Assembly: GCA_963725185.1 (NCBI GenBank)
Contig: CAVRXO010000003.1
Coordinates: 682,001 to 746,000, forward strand
Direction of reading: 5' to 3'
Length of the DNA: 64,000 nt
Origin: VAZQ01 sp963725185
Lineage (GTDB): Bacteria > Pseudomonadota > Alphaproteobacteria > Rhizobiales > Xanthobacteraceae
The position numbers and the translations under genes were made by a program. The stretch's first letter is position 1, and each line of letters starts with the position of its first letter. Positions 9,441 through 18,287 of the stretch are shown here, in pieces. The notes under the pieces were generated by a model, which searched no databases, was not told where the DNA came from, and worked only from the letters and a program-made list of their open reading frames with translations.

Positions 9441-10941
9441 ATGGCACCGTTCGATTCGACCGCGCGCAAGCAGGCGCCGGAACCTGCATCCGTCTACCGC
9501 ATGGCTCCGCACAATATCGAGGCGGAACAGGCCTTGCTCGGCGCGGTCCTGGTCAACAACGAGGCGCTCTACCGGGTCTCCGATTTTTTGGAGCCGCTGC
9601 ACTTCTTCGAGCCGATCCATCAGCAGATCTATGACCACGCCCGCAGCCTGATCCGCACCGGCAAGCTCGCCATCGCCGATCACCTTGAAGACGTTTCTGC
9701 CCGCCGATATCGACATCGCCGGTCTCACCGTCGGCCCAATATCTGGCCCGCCTCGCCGCCGAAGCGACCACCATCATCAATGCCGCCGATTACGGACGCG
9801 CGGTCTACGACCTCGCGATCCGGCGCGATCTGATCCAGATCGGCGAGGACATGGTCAATGTCGCCTTCGACGCGCCGGTCGATTTCGCGCCGCGCGAGCA
9901 GATCGAGGACGCCGAGCGGCGCTTGTACGAGCTCGCCGAGGTCGGCCGTTACGGCGGCGGCTTCCAGCGATTCGAATCGGCGCTGACCACGGCGCTCGAG
10001 ATGGCGGCCCACGCCTATCAGCGCGACGGCAAGCTGTCGGGCCTGGCGACCGAGCTCAAGGACCTCGATTCGCAAGATGGGCGGCCTGCAGAAATCCGAT
10101 CTCATCATCGTGGCCGGCCGTCCCGGCATGGGCAAGACCGCGCTCGCCACCAACATCGCCTATAACATCGCCCGCAGCTGGCACGGCGAGGTCCGGCCCG
10201 ACGGGCACATCGAGACCGCCAATGGCGGCATCGTCGGCTTCTTCTCGCTCGAAATGTCGGCCGAGCAGCTCGCCACCCGCATCATCGCCGAGCAGACCGG
10301 CATTCCCTCGAGCACGATCCGGCGCGGCGCCATCGACCAGCGCGACTTCGATAAGCTCAAGGACGTGAGCGTCGAATTGCAGCATCTGCCGTTGTTCATC
10401 GACGAGACCGGCGGTCTCAACGATCGCCCAGCTCGCCGCGCGCGCGCGGCGGCTCAAGCGGCAAAAGGGCCTGGACCTCCTGGTCATCGACTACATCCAG
10501 CTGCTGCAGGGAACCAGCCGCCGCGGCCAGGAGAACCGCGTGCAGGAGGTGACCGAGATCACCACCAGCCTCAAGGCGCTCGCCAAGGAGCTCAATGTGC
10601 CGGTGATGGCGCTCTCGCAGTTGTCGCGCCAGGTGGAGAACCGCGACGACAAGCGCCCGCAGCTCTCGGACCTGCGCGAATCGGGCTCGATCGAGCAGGA
10701 CGCCGACGTGGTGCTGTTCGTGTTCCGCGAGGAGTATTACCTCAGCAACAAGGAGCCGCGGCCGGGCACCGACGAGCATATCAAGTGGCAGACCGAGATG
10801 GACGCGGCGCACGGCAAGGCCGAAATCATCATCGGCAAGCAGCGTCACGGCCCCACCGGCACCGTCAACCTGCAATTCGACGCGGCGGTCACCCGCTTCG
10901 ACAATCTGGCGCGCGACGATCAGGCGCTCGTGCAGCACTAG
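9441..10941 (+). CDS. dnaB: Replicative DNA helicase, interrupted by four apparent one-base insertions
   Basis: Hexameric 5'-3' helicase of the replication fork. Joining frames gives about 498 residues, full length. N-terminal domain: MAPHNIEAEQALLGAVLVN. Walker A: VAGRPGMGKTALATNIAYN. Walker B: LDLLVIDYIQLLQG. Late motifs: QLSRQVENRDDKRPQLSDLRESGSIEQDADVV. The frame moves by one base at about 9672 (SPITLKTF resumes), 9733 (extra g before gcccaa), 10072 (before AAGATGGGC) and 10419 (extra a in ctcaacg). Conservation on both sides of each break is perfect, so sequencing error is likelier than decay of an essential gene. Followed 57 bp later by alr. Confidence 0.93.
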
Positions 10942-10997
10942 GCGCGCCCCCTCCGGGCGCGCTGGACGGCGGGCGCACGGCCGGCCATAACCCCCGG

Positions 10998-12191
10998 ATG
11001 TCGATTCAAGAAGCCCCTCTCGAATCCGGCCGGGCGGCCCTGGCGGCACCCGACAAGGCGATGGCGCCCGCCGCCGATCCGACGATGGCCGGCGGTCTCC
11101 TGACCATCGATCTTGCCGCCATCGAAGCCAATTGGCGCCTGCTTTCCAGCCGCACCGTGCCGATCGAATGCGCCGCCGTGGTCAAGGCCGACGCCTATGG
11201 GTGCGGCCTCGAAGCCGTCACCGCGCGGCTTGCCAAAGCCGGTTGCAAGACCTTCTTCGTCGCCGACATCGCCGAAGGCCGACGAGTGCGCACGCTCGCG
11301 CGCGAAGCCACCATCTACGTGCTCAATGGACTGGTGCCGAACAGCGCCCAGGCCTTCGCCGACGTCCAGCTGCGGCCGGTCATCAACGGTCCGGCCGAGC
11401 TCGCCGAGTGGGATGCCTTCGTCGCCGCCAGCAATTGGCGCGGCGGCGCGGCCCTGCATGTCGATACCGGCATGAACCGGCTCGGCCTCAGTCCTGATGA
11501 AGCGGTGGCGGTGGCCTCGCGGGTCCAGCTGGAAAATCACGGCTTCACGCTATTGATGAGCCATCTGGCCTGCGCCGATACGCCCAGCCATTCGATGAAC
11601 GACCGGCAAATCCGCATGTTCCGCGAGCTTCGCATCATGTTTCGCGGCGTCTCCTCCTCGCTCGCCAACTCGTCCGGCATTTTTCTCGGCGGCGGCACCG
11701 CCCATTGCGATCTGGTGCGGCCGGGGATGGCGTTGTTCGGCTGCAATCCGACGCCCGGCAAAAGCAATCCCATGCGCCCGGTGGTCGAACTGAAGGGCCG
11801 GATCCTGCAAGTGCGCGAGGTCAAGCGCGGCGACACGGTGGGTTACGGTGCGAGCTTCACGGCCCAGCGGGCGTCCCGCATCGCCATCGTCGCGGTCGGC
11901 TATGCGGACGGTTTCCTGCGCTCGGCCGCGGGCGACCGCAACAAGCCGCCGGCGCAAGCGATCGTGGCCGGCAAACGCTGCCCCCTCGCCGGCCGCGTAT
12001 CCATGGACCTGATCAGCGTCGACGTCACCGATGTTCCCGACGGCCGCGCCCGCCGCGGCGACTTCGCCACGCTGATCGGCGGCGATCTCGGCATCGACGA
12101 GTTGGCGACCGCGCTCGGCACCATCGGCTACGAGGTGCTCACGCGCTTGGGCCAGCGCTTCCATCGGGTCTACAAGGGGGTGGTTTCGTAG
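10998..12191 (+). CDS. alr: Alanine racemase
   Basis: 397 residues. PLP enzyme making D-alanine for peptidoglycan. The PLP lysine is Lys63 in AAVVKADAYGCG. The second catalytic base is the Tyr of VGYGASFTAQ, near residue 280. HVDTGMNRLGL and GRVSMDLISVDVTD are also typical. There are about 30 extra residues before the barrel, so a later ATG (M22 or M30) is possible. The stop codon TAG lies inside the left end of the palindromic repeat at 12188, so the repeat borders the reading frame directly. Confidence 0.95.
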   Translation: MSIQEAPLESGRAALAAPDKAMAPAADPTMAGGLLTIDLAAIEANWRLLSSRTVPIECAAVVKADAYGCGLEAVTARLAKAGCKTFFVADIAEGRRVRTLAREATIYVLNGLVPNSAQAFADVQLRPVINGPAELAEWDAFVAASNWRGGAALHVDTGMNRLGLSPDEAVAVASRVQLENHGFTLLMSHLACADTPSHSMNDRQIRMFRELRIMFRGVSSSLANSSGIFLGGGTAHCDLVRPGMALFGCNPTPGKSNPMRPVVELKGRILQVREVKRGDTVGYGASFTAQRASRIAIVAVGYADGFLRSAAGDRNKPPAQAIVAGKRCPLAGRVSMDLISVDVTDVPDGRARRGDFATLIGGDLGIDELATALGTIGYEVLTRLGQRFHRVYKGVVS

Positions 12192-12335
12192 GTTGGGTTA
12201 GCGCGGCCACCAACGATCCGATTGGTCCTCGGCCTCGATCCGCGCGTAACCCGACATCCCGGCTGCATGTCGGGTTACGCGCGGATTTGATGTTCGCCAA
12301 ACCCCCGGCGCACCGGCCGCGCTAACCCGACCTAC
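12188..12335. repeat. REP-like palindromic element (GTAGGTTGGGTTAGC family), copy A
   Basis: Outer inverted ends GTAGGTTGGGTTAGCGCGGC and its near complement GCCGCGCTAACCCGACCTAC enclose an inner hairpin, CGCGTAACCCGACAT...ATGTCGGGTTACGCGCG. The same architecture recurs near 24831, 30431, 32106, 33781 (partial), 47320 and, diverged, 48660. It lies between alr and radA and supplies the alr stop codon. Confidence 0.9.
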
Positions 12336-12349
12336 AACAGGTCGACTCC

Positions 12350-13780
12350 ATGGCGCGTCGCGAGCTCACCTTCGTCTGCCAGAATTGCGGCGCCGCCTAT
12401 GGACGCTGGCAGGGCAAATGCGACGCCTGCGGCGAGTGGAACACCATCGCCGAGGAGGGCGCGGCGCTGGCGCGGCCGGCCATGCCGGGGCGGGCGCCGC
12501 GCAAGGGCCGCAAGTTCGCGCTCGAGCCGCTCACCGGCGAAACGCGCGATGCGCCCCGCCTCGCCTGCGGGCTCGCCGAGTTCGACCGCGTCACCGGCGG
12601 CGGCTTCGTGCGCGGATCGGTCCTCCTCCTGGGCGGCGATCCGGGAATCGGCAAATCGACGCTCCTGCTCGAGGTCGCGGCCGCGCTCGCCCGCGCCGGC
12701 CACCGCGCGGTCTATATCTCCGGCGAGGAGGCGGTGGCGCAGGTGCGGCTGCGCGCCGAGCGGCTGAAGCTCGCGGACGCGCAGATCGAGCTTGCCGCCG
12801 AGACCTCGGTCGAGGACATCATCGCCACCCTCTCCGACCGCGAGACGCCGCGTCTGGTGGTCATCGACTCGATCCAGACCATGTGGACCGACGCGGTCGA
12901 CTCCGCGCCCGGCACGGTGACGCAGGTGCGCGGCGCCGCGCAGAGCCTGATCCGCTTCGCCAAGCGCTCGGGCGCCGCCCTGATCCTGGTCGGCCACGTC
13001 ACCAAGGACGGCCAGATCGCCGGGCCGCGCGTGGTCGAGCACATGGTCGATGCGGTGCTGTCCTTCGAGGGCGAAGGCTCGCATCAGTTCCGGATCCTGC
13101 GCGCGGTGAAGAACCGGTTCGGGCCCACCGACGAGATCGGGGTGTTCGAGATGACGGGCCTCGGCTTGCAGGAGATCGCCAACCCGTCCGAGCTGTTCCT
13201 GTCCGAGCGCGATCTCGGCAGCCCCGGCACGGCGGTGTTCGCCGGCATCGAGGGCAGCCGGCCGCTTTTGGTCGAGATCCAGGCGCTGGTCGCCCCCACC
13301 TCGCTCGGCACGCCGCGCCGCGCCGTGGTCGGCTGGGACCCGAGCCGGCTCGCCATGGTGCTGGCCGTGCTGGAGGCCCATTGCGGCATCCGGCTGTCCG
13401 GCCACGACGTCTATCTCAACGTGGCGGGCGGATTGCGCATCCAGGAGCCGGCGGCCGACCTCGCTGCCGCGGCCGCGCTGGTCTCCTCGCTCGCCAATGC
13501 GCCGCTCCCCGCCGACGCGGTCTATTTCGGCGAGGTGTCGCTTTCGGGCGCGGTGCGGCCGGTCGCCCAGGCGGCGGCGCGCCTCAAGGAGGCGGCCAAG
13601 CTCGGCTTTGCCCGCGCCGTCATGCCGCAGAGCGCGGCCGCCGAAGGCGGCAGCGAGCTCGGCCTGGCGCTGACCCCGGTCGCAAGCCTCGCCCATCTGG
13701 CGGCCGACATCGCGGCGCTCGGCAAGCCTCCCGGCCGCGCCGACCGCGGCGAACCGCGGGGACCGGCGCGAAAATCGTAG
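12350..13780 (+). CDS. radA: DNA repair protein RadA
   Basis: 476 residues. RecA-like ATPase that promotes branch migration in recombinational repair. The N-terminal zinc finger has Cys10, Cys13, Cys24 and Cys27. Walker A is GGDPGIGKST at 95-104. The RadA-specific KNRFG motif is in VKNRFGPTDEIGVFEM, near residue 250. A C-terminal Lon-protease-like domain follows (GGLRIQEPAADLAAAAALVSS...). Frame intact. It marks the left border of the accessory region. Confidence 0.96.
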   Translation: MARRELTFVCQNCGAAYGRWQGKCDACGEWNTIAEEGAALARPAMPGRAPRKGRKFALEPLTGETRDAPRLACGLAEFDRVTGGGFVRGSVLLLGGDPGIGKSTLLLEVAAALARAGHRAVYISGEEAVAQVRLRAERLKLADAQIELAAETSVEDIIATLSDRETPRLVVIDSIQTMWTDAVDSAPGTVTQVRGAAQSLIRFAKRSGAALILVGHVTKDGQIAGPRVVEHMVDAVLSFEGEGSHQFRILRAVKNRFGPTDEIGVFEMTGLGLQEIANPSELFLSERDLGSPGTAVFAGIEGSRPLLVEIQALVAPTSLGTPRRAVVGWDPSRLAMVLAVLEAHCGIRLSGHDVYLNVAGGLRIQEPAADLAAAAALVSSLANAPLPADAVYFGEVSLSGAVRPVAQAAARLKEAAKLGFARAVMPQSAAAEGGSELGLALTPVASLAHLAADIAALGKPPGRADRGEPRGPARKS

Positions 13781-13804
13781 TCGGATCGTCCCGCGGGATC
13801 GTCG

Positions 13805-15172
13805 CTAACGCATTTTTAGGATGATGACTTGATCGCCGGCTGGATCGGTAGCGCTGCGAAGTTTAGCGACCTCGGCCGCTGTGACCGCCGGCGCCTGGTT
13901 GCCCCAGCCATTGCGGATGAACGTGACGACGTCGGCGATCTCCTGGTCGGAGTACTGCTGCCGAAATTGCGGCATGCGATAGGGGTCCGGAGTCCCTTCG
14001 ACGACCAGCGGGTTCGAGCCGTTCAGCACCAGGTTGATCAGCGACGACGGATCATTGTCGAGCACGACGGGATTGGCGGCGAGCGCAGGGCTGTATGGAC
14101 CAAAGCCTTTGCCGTCGAAGCCATGGCAGTTGACGCATGTGCCGGCGTAGATGGTCGCGCCGGGTTGCGGTGCGTGGCCCGAACGCAGTGCCGCCGCCGT
14201 CGCATCGTCATAGGCAACGGGCTCTTGCCTGGATGTCGCCGGCAGCGACTTCAGATAGACCGCAATCGCGTTGACGTCGCCGTCCGACAGGTAGGGCGTG
14301 CTGTTGTTGACCACATCGGTCATCGAGCCGAACACCGTCTCGCCGCGGTTGTGGCCGTGCTTGAGAAAATCGGCAACGTCGTCCTTCGGCCAGCTGCCGA
14401 GACCGGTACGAACTTCACCACGCAGGTTGGGGGCGTACCAAGCGTCGAGCAGCGCTCCGGAAAGATAGCCCGAAGTGTTGTCATCGAGCGCCTTTTCCTG
14501 CCAGGCAAAACCGCGCGGGGTGTGGCAGGCGCCGCAATGACCGAGGCCCTGTACCAGATAGGCGCCGCGATTCCACTCGGCGTCGTGGTCGTTTTTGGCG
14601 ACATATGTCCCGCTCCCGGTGAACACCAGGTTCCAGATCGCCAGCGGCCAGCGGAAGCTCAGGAGCAGCGGTATCTCGTTCCTCAAATTCTCCTGATGAA
14701 CCGGCGGCACCTGCTTCATGAAGAAATCGTACAGCGCCACCATGTCGGCGTCGGTGAGCTTGGCATAAGACGGATACGGCATCGCCGGATAGAGCCGGTG
14801 TCCGTCCTTGGCGACTCCCTGTCGTACGGCGCGAGCGAATTCCGCAAGCGTGTAGCCGCCGATACCGGTCGCGGGATCGGGCGTGATGTTGGTCGAATAG
14901 ATGTTGCCGAGCGGCGAGCCCATTTTCAGCCCACCGGCGAAAGCCTTGCCGCCCGCAACCGAATGACACGCCACGCAATCGCCGGCTCGCGCCACATATT
15001 CACCGGGATTATCGGCAGGAGTGACGTTCTCGTTTGCCCGTGCCGAAAATGGGAAGAGCAGAATCAGCCCGCAGAAGAGTTTCCTTGAGATTGCTATCAA
15101 GTCCTCCGCCTCCCCGGCACGAGTCGTTTCAACCATTGCAAAGCTCGCAGGCGGCCGCCGTTTCGCCGCCAT
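13805..15172 (-). CDS. Triheme c-type cytochrome subunit of a periplasmic dehydrogenase
   Basis: Up to 455 residues with three CXXCH sites: CVACH near residue 70, CGACH near 220 and CVNCH near 350. This is the layout of the membrane-associated cytochrome subunits that take electrons from alcohol, gluconate or aldehyde dehydrogenases. The signal peptide RKLFCGLILLFPFSARA suggests that the true start is internal: ATG 15136, or TTG 15100 with GGAGG-rich upstream sequence. The longest frame is given. It lies 11 bp downstream of the Mo-subunit gene on the same strand and is probably its electron acceptor. Confidence 0.9.
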   Translation of the reverse strand: MAAKRRPPASFAMVETTRAGEAEDLIAISRKLFCGLILLFPFSARANENVTPADNPGEYVARAGDCVACHSVAGGKAFAGGLKMGSPLGNIYSTNITPDPATGIGGYTLAEFARAVRQGVAKDGHRLYPAMPYPSYAKLTDADMVALYDFFMKQVPPVHQENLRNEIPLLLSFRWPLAIWNLVFTGSGTYVAKNDHDAEWNRGAYLVQGLGHCGACHTPRGFAWQEKALDDNTSGYLSGALLDAWYAPNLRGEVRTGLGSWPKDDVADFLKHGHNRGETVFGSMTDVVNNSTPYLSDGDVNAIAVYLKSLPATSRQEPVAYDDATAAALRSGHAPQPGATIYAGTCVNCHGFDGKGFGPYSPALAANPVVLDNDPSSLINLVLNGSNPLVVEGTPDPYRMPQFRQQYSDQEIADVVTFIRNGWGNQAPAVTAAEVAKLRSATDPAGDQVIILKMR

Positions 15173-15183
15173 CCGATGCGCTA

Positions 15184-17385
15184 CTAGGTCGCCGACCCCG
15201 TCAGATCGTGATCGCTGATCGGCAGCGAACGAATGCGCTTGCCCGTGGCGGCGAAGATCGCGTTCGCCACCGCGGCGGCGATCGGTGCCATTGCCGGCTC
15301 GCCCGCACCGCCCCAGACCTCGCCGCCGCTCGGCGTCAGATGAACGTCGATCTTCGGCGCCTCCGCAAGCCGCACCATGCGATAGGTGTCAAAGTTGCCT
15401 TGCACCGCGGCGCCGTCCTTGATCGTGATCTTGCCGTAAAGCGCGGCGGTCAAACCAAAGATCGTGGCGCCTTCAGCCTGCTCGGTGATGGTCTGCGGAT
15501 TGACCATGTAGCGGGTATCGAGCGCGACCGTGACTCGATTGGCCTTGACCTGGCCGTTCGGTTTGACCGTGACCTCGGCGACCTGTGCGCAAAGACTGTC
15601 GGTGAACGTGCAAACGGCGATGCCGCGACCGCTGCCCTTTGGCAAGGGCTTGCCCCAGTCGCCCTTCTCGGCGGCGGTATCCAGCACCTTGAGCCAGTCG
15701 GGCTTGCCTTCGAGCAGCTTGCGCCGCATCTGATAGGGATCGAGGCCGCTCGCGAACGCCATCTCGTCAAGGAAGCTCTCGAGCGCGAAAGTGTGCTGAT
15801 TCGCGCCTGGCGCACGATAGAACCACACCGGCAAGTGCGTGTTCCTAACCAGTGACTCTACGCGCATATTCGGCACGTTGTAGCCGTTGTCCCACAGGCC
15901 ATCGACTGTAGGCGGCACGACCTTATTGGTTGGGAACGGAATTCCGACCGAAGCAAAGATCGAAGAGGTGACCACGCGCATCGACCATGCGGTCGGCATT
16001 CCGTCGGGGCCGGCGGCGGCCTTGAAGGCGACCACCGCATGCGGCCGGAACTTGTCCTGGCGGGTATCTTCTTCGCGCGTCCAGATCAGCTTGACCGGAC
16101 GGTTGACAGCCTTGGCGATGAGAATGGCTTGCGTGATCTCATCGTTGGCGTCACGGCGGCCGAAGCCGCCTCCGAGAAACACATTGTGAATGTAGACCTG
16201 CTCCGGCTTCAGACCGCAGACGCGCGCCGCCGCCTCGAGCGCCGCGGCCGCGTCCTGCGTTCCGACCCAGACATCGAGCCGGTCGGGCTGCAAGTTCACG
16301 GTCGCATTCATGGGCTCCATCGGCGAGTGCGACAGATAAGGCGTCTCGTAGACGGCTTCGAAGGTCTTTCTCGCGCCCGACATGGCTTGATCGACATTGC
16401 CGTCGTTGCGCGCCATCAGCATGGGGTCGTTGAGCGCGGCGCGATACATCTGCGAAAGTTGATCGCTGTCGACGCGACTTGCCGCGGGGACGTCCCACTC
16501 CGGCTGCAGCCGGGATAGCGCCCGCTTGGCGCGCCAGTATGTATCGGTGGCGACGACCGCCACGGCATTGTCAAGCTTCACCACCTGAACAATACCCGGC
16601 GCGCCGGCAAGCACTGACTCATCGACGCTCTTGAGCTTGCCTCCCGGGACCGGGCAAGCCGTAATCGCGGCGAAAACCATGTCCGGAACTTGAGTGTCCA
16701 TGCCGAACTTGGCCGATCCATCGGTCTTATGGACCACGTCGACGCGCGGCAGCTCCCTCGGGATGAACGTGAACTGCGCCGGCGTCTTGATCGCCGGCTC
16801 GGCGTCGAGCTTGATCTTCGCCGCGTCGGCGGCGAGCTCGCCGTAGCGCAGGCTCCGGCCGGAAGGTTTATGAGTCACGACGCTCTGCGCTGCCGAGCAC
16901 TCCGGTGCCGGCACGTTCCAGCGCGCCGCCGCCGCGGCGATCAGGCGCTCACGAGCGCTGGCACCGACCTGCTGCATCCTCTTCTGCGACTGCCGCACTG
17001 ACATGCTGCCGTGTGAGAACATGTCACCGTAGACTTTGTTCTCGCGGACATTGCGGTTGGACGAGGCATACTCGATCCGCACCTTCGACCAGTCGCACTG
17101 CAGTTCCTCGGTGATCATCATCGGCAGCGCCGTCATGCTGCCTTGGCCCATCTCCGACCTCTGATAGCGGATCAGGATCGAATCGTCCGGATCGATGGCG
17201 ATCCAGGCGTCGATGTCATTTGGCGAATAGCCGCTGCCGGTGTCCCAAGGCTCCGCGGTAACGACAGCGGCTTGGGCCGGGCGCGGCGAACCGCCGATGC
17301 CGATCATGAAACCGCCGGCAGCGGTCGCCGCCGTGAGGATGAAGTGGCGGCGGCTGAGAGTGGAAGCGAGATGAGTTCCGTGCAT
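15184..17385 (-). CDS. Tat-exported molybdopterin-binding oxidoreductase subunit (isoquinoline 1-oxidoreductase beta / aldehyde dehydrogenase type)
   Basis: 733 residues. Twin-arginine signal SRRHFIL at 11-17 followed by an Ala/Gly hydrophobic stretch. Mo-hydroxylase features: FLGGGFGRRDANDE, VWFYRAPGANQHTFALES and the active-site glutamate loop GGAGEPAMAPIAAAVANAIF near the C terminus. The family hydroxylates N-heterocycles or oxidises aldehydes; the substrate here is unknown. It starts 12 bp after the [2Fe-2S] gene and ends 11 bp before the cytochrome gene, giving a three-subunit unit that can feed electrons to the respiratory chain. Confidence 0.93.
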   Translation of the reverse strand: MHGTHLASTLSRRHFILTAATAAGGFMIGIGGSPRPAQAAVVTAEPWDTGSGYSPNDIDAWIAIDPDDSILIRYQRSEMGQGSMTALPMMITEELQCDWSKVRIEYASSNRNVRENKVYGDMFSHGSMSVRQSQKRMQQVGASARERLIAAAAARWNVPAPECSAAQSVVTHKPSGRSLRYGELAADAAKIKLDAEPAIKTPAQFTFIPRELPRVDVVHKTDGSAKFGMDTQVPDMVFAAITACPVPGGKLKSVDESVLAGAPGIVQVVKLDNAVAVVATDTYWRAKRALSRLQPEWDVPAASRVDSDQLSQMYRAALNDPMLMARNDGNVDQAMSGARKTFEAVYETPYLSHSPMEPMNATVNLQPDRLDVWVGTQDAAAALEAAARVCGLKPEQVYIHNVFLGGGFGRRDANDEITQAILIAKAVNRPVKLIWTREEDTRQDKFRPHAVVAFKAAAGPDGMPTAWSMRVVTSSIFASVGIPFPTNKVVPPTVDGLWDNGYNVPNMRVESLVRNTHLPVWFYRAPGANQHTFALESFLDEMAFASGLDPYQMRRKLLEGKPDWLKVLDTAAEKGDWGKPLPKGSGRGIAVCTFTDSLCAQVAEVTVKPNGQVKANRVTVALDTRYMVNPQTITEQAEGATIFGLTAALYGKITIKDGAAVQGNFDTYRMVRLAEAPKIDVHLTPSGGEVWGGAGEPAMAPIAAAVANAIFAATGKRIRSLPISDHDLTGSAT

Positions 17386-17397
17386 CGCGGCCTCCCC

Positions 17398-17853
17398 TTA
17401 GGCTTTCATCATTTCGGCGGCGCGATGAATGGCGCGGCGCAAACGCTCATAGGTTCCGCACCGGCAGATATTCGTGATGTTCGCATCGATATCGGCATCG
17501 GTCGGATTGGGAAACTGCTTCAGGAACGCGGCGGTGGCCATGATCTGCCCTGACTGACAGTAGCCGCACTGAGGAACGCCTTCCGCGATCCATGCGCGTT
17601 GCACCGGATGGCTGTTGTCGGGCGAGAGCCCTTCGATCGTGGTGACCTTTGCGCCATCGAGCGTACCGATCGGCACCGAGCAGGAACGCATCGGGTTGCC
17701 GTCGATATGCACGGTGCAGGCGCCGCATTGCGCGATGCCGCAGCCGAATTTCGTGCCGGTCAGGCCGACCACGTCGCGCAACACCCACAGCAGCGGCGTG
17801 TCGGGCTCGATATCGATTTGTTTGGATACTCCGTTGACTTCGATTTTGATCAC
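17398..17853 (-). CDS. [2Fe-2S] subunit of the Mo-hydroxylase (IorA-type)
   Basis: 151 residues from a GTG at 17853 that follows a GAGGAG ribosome-binding site. Plant-ferredoxin-like cluster cysteines lie in GCGIAQCGACTVHIDG and a fourth in RSCSVP. The second cluster is in CGYCQSGQIMAT and CRCGTYERLRRAI. It carries no signal peptide, so it should be co-exported with the Tat-bearing large subunit. First gene of the unit. Confidence 0.93.
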   Translation of the reverse strand: MIKIEVNGVSKQIDIEPDTPLLWVLRDVVGLTGTKFGCGIAQCGACTVHIDGNPMRSCSVPIGTLDGAKVTTIEGLSPDNSHPVQRAWIAEGVPQCGYCQSGQIMATAAFLKQFPNPTDADIDANITNICRCGTYERLRRAIHRAAEMMKA

Positions 17854-18287
17854 CGTGGCTCTCCTCGGAGTAGGATGATACGGGTCTTGGATCGACAAAT
17901 CTTGGATCGACAAATCTTGGATCGACAAATCTTGGATCGACGAAAGCCCACGCGGCTTTTGGCGTCCAACATACCACAAACCGCGGCTGTCGACCATTGT
18001 GGCCGGTCGCGGACCGCTCCCCGGGAGCGAAGTCGAATTGGCCGCTGCTGTCTTTCCCGTCCTTGCTGTTGTTTTGACAGCACTTGCTGAAGAGCGCCGT
18101 AGAGATTGTCGTGGCGCCGGGGACAGCGATGGCGGAATGGGTGCGGGCAAACCGCCGCTTGCGGAGAAAGCGCTCAATGCACATTTCTCCCCGCAAGCCG
18201 GCTGTGCGCGAGCGTTTCATCGCGCGACCGGCACGACGCCGTTCGTTTGCCCGCGTCGAACCACGAACACGGGGGAAAGAATAGTCG
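17854..18287. other. Divergent intergenic region, Mo-hydroxylase / hpnN
   Basis: 434 bp with no credible gene. It holds the four-copy 15-bp repeat just upstream of the [2Fe-2S] gene and must contain promoters for both directions. Confidence 0.4.
17885..17944. repeat. Four tandem 15-bp repeats
   Basis: TCTTGGATCGACAAA is repeated four times head to tail; the last copy differs in one base (GACGAA). It lies 32-91 bp upstream of the GTG start of the [2Fe-2S] gene. Because 15 is a multiple of 3 the repeat stays open in frame, but nothing suggests translation. It could be a tandem binding site or simple slippage. Confidence 0.9.

Noticed and set aside
12185..12340. Rho-independent terminator of alr only
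   Set aside because: The sequence recurs as a multi-copy element and lacks a T-run; termination may be secondary.
17885..17944. Could the four repeats be a CRISPR array?
   Set aside because: Units are contiguous with no spacers and no cas genes in the window.
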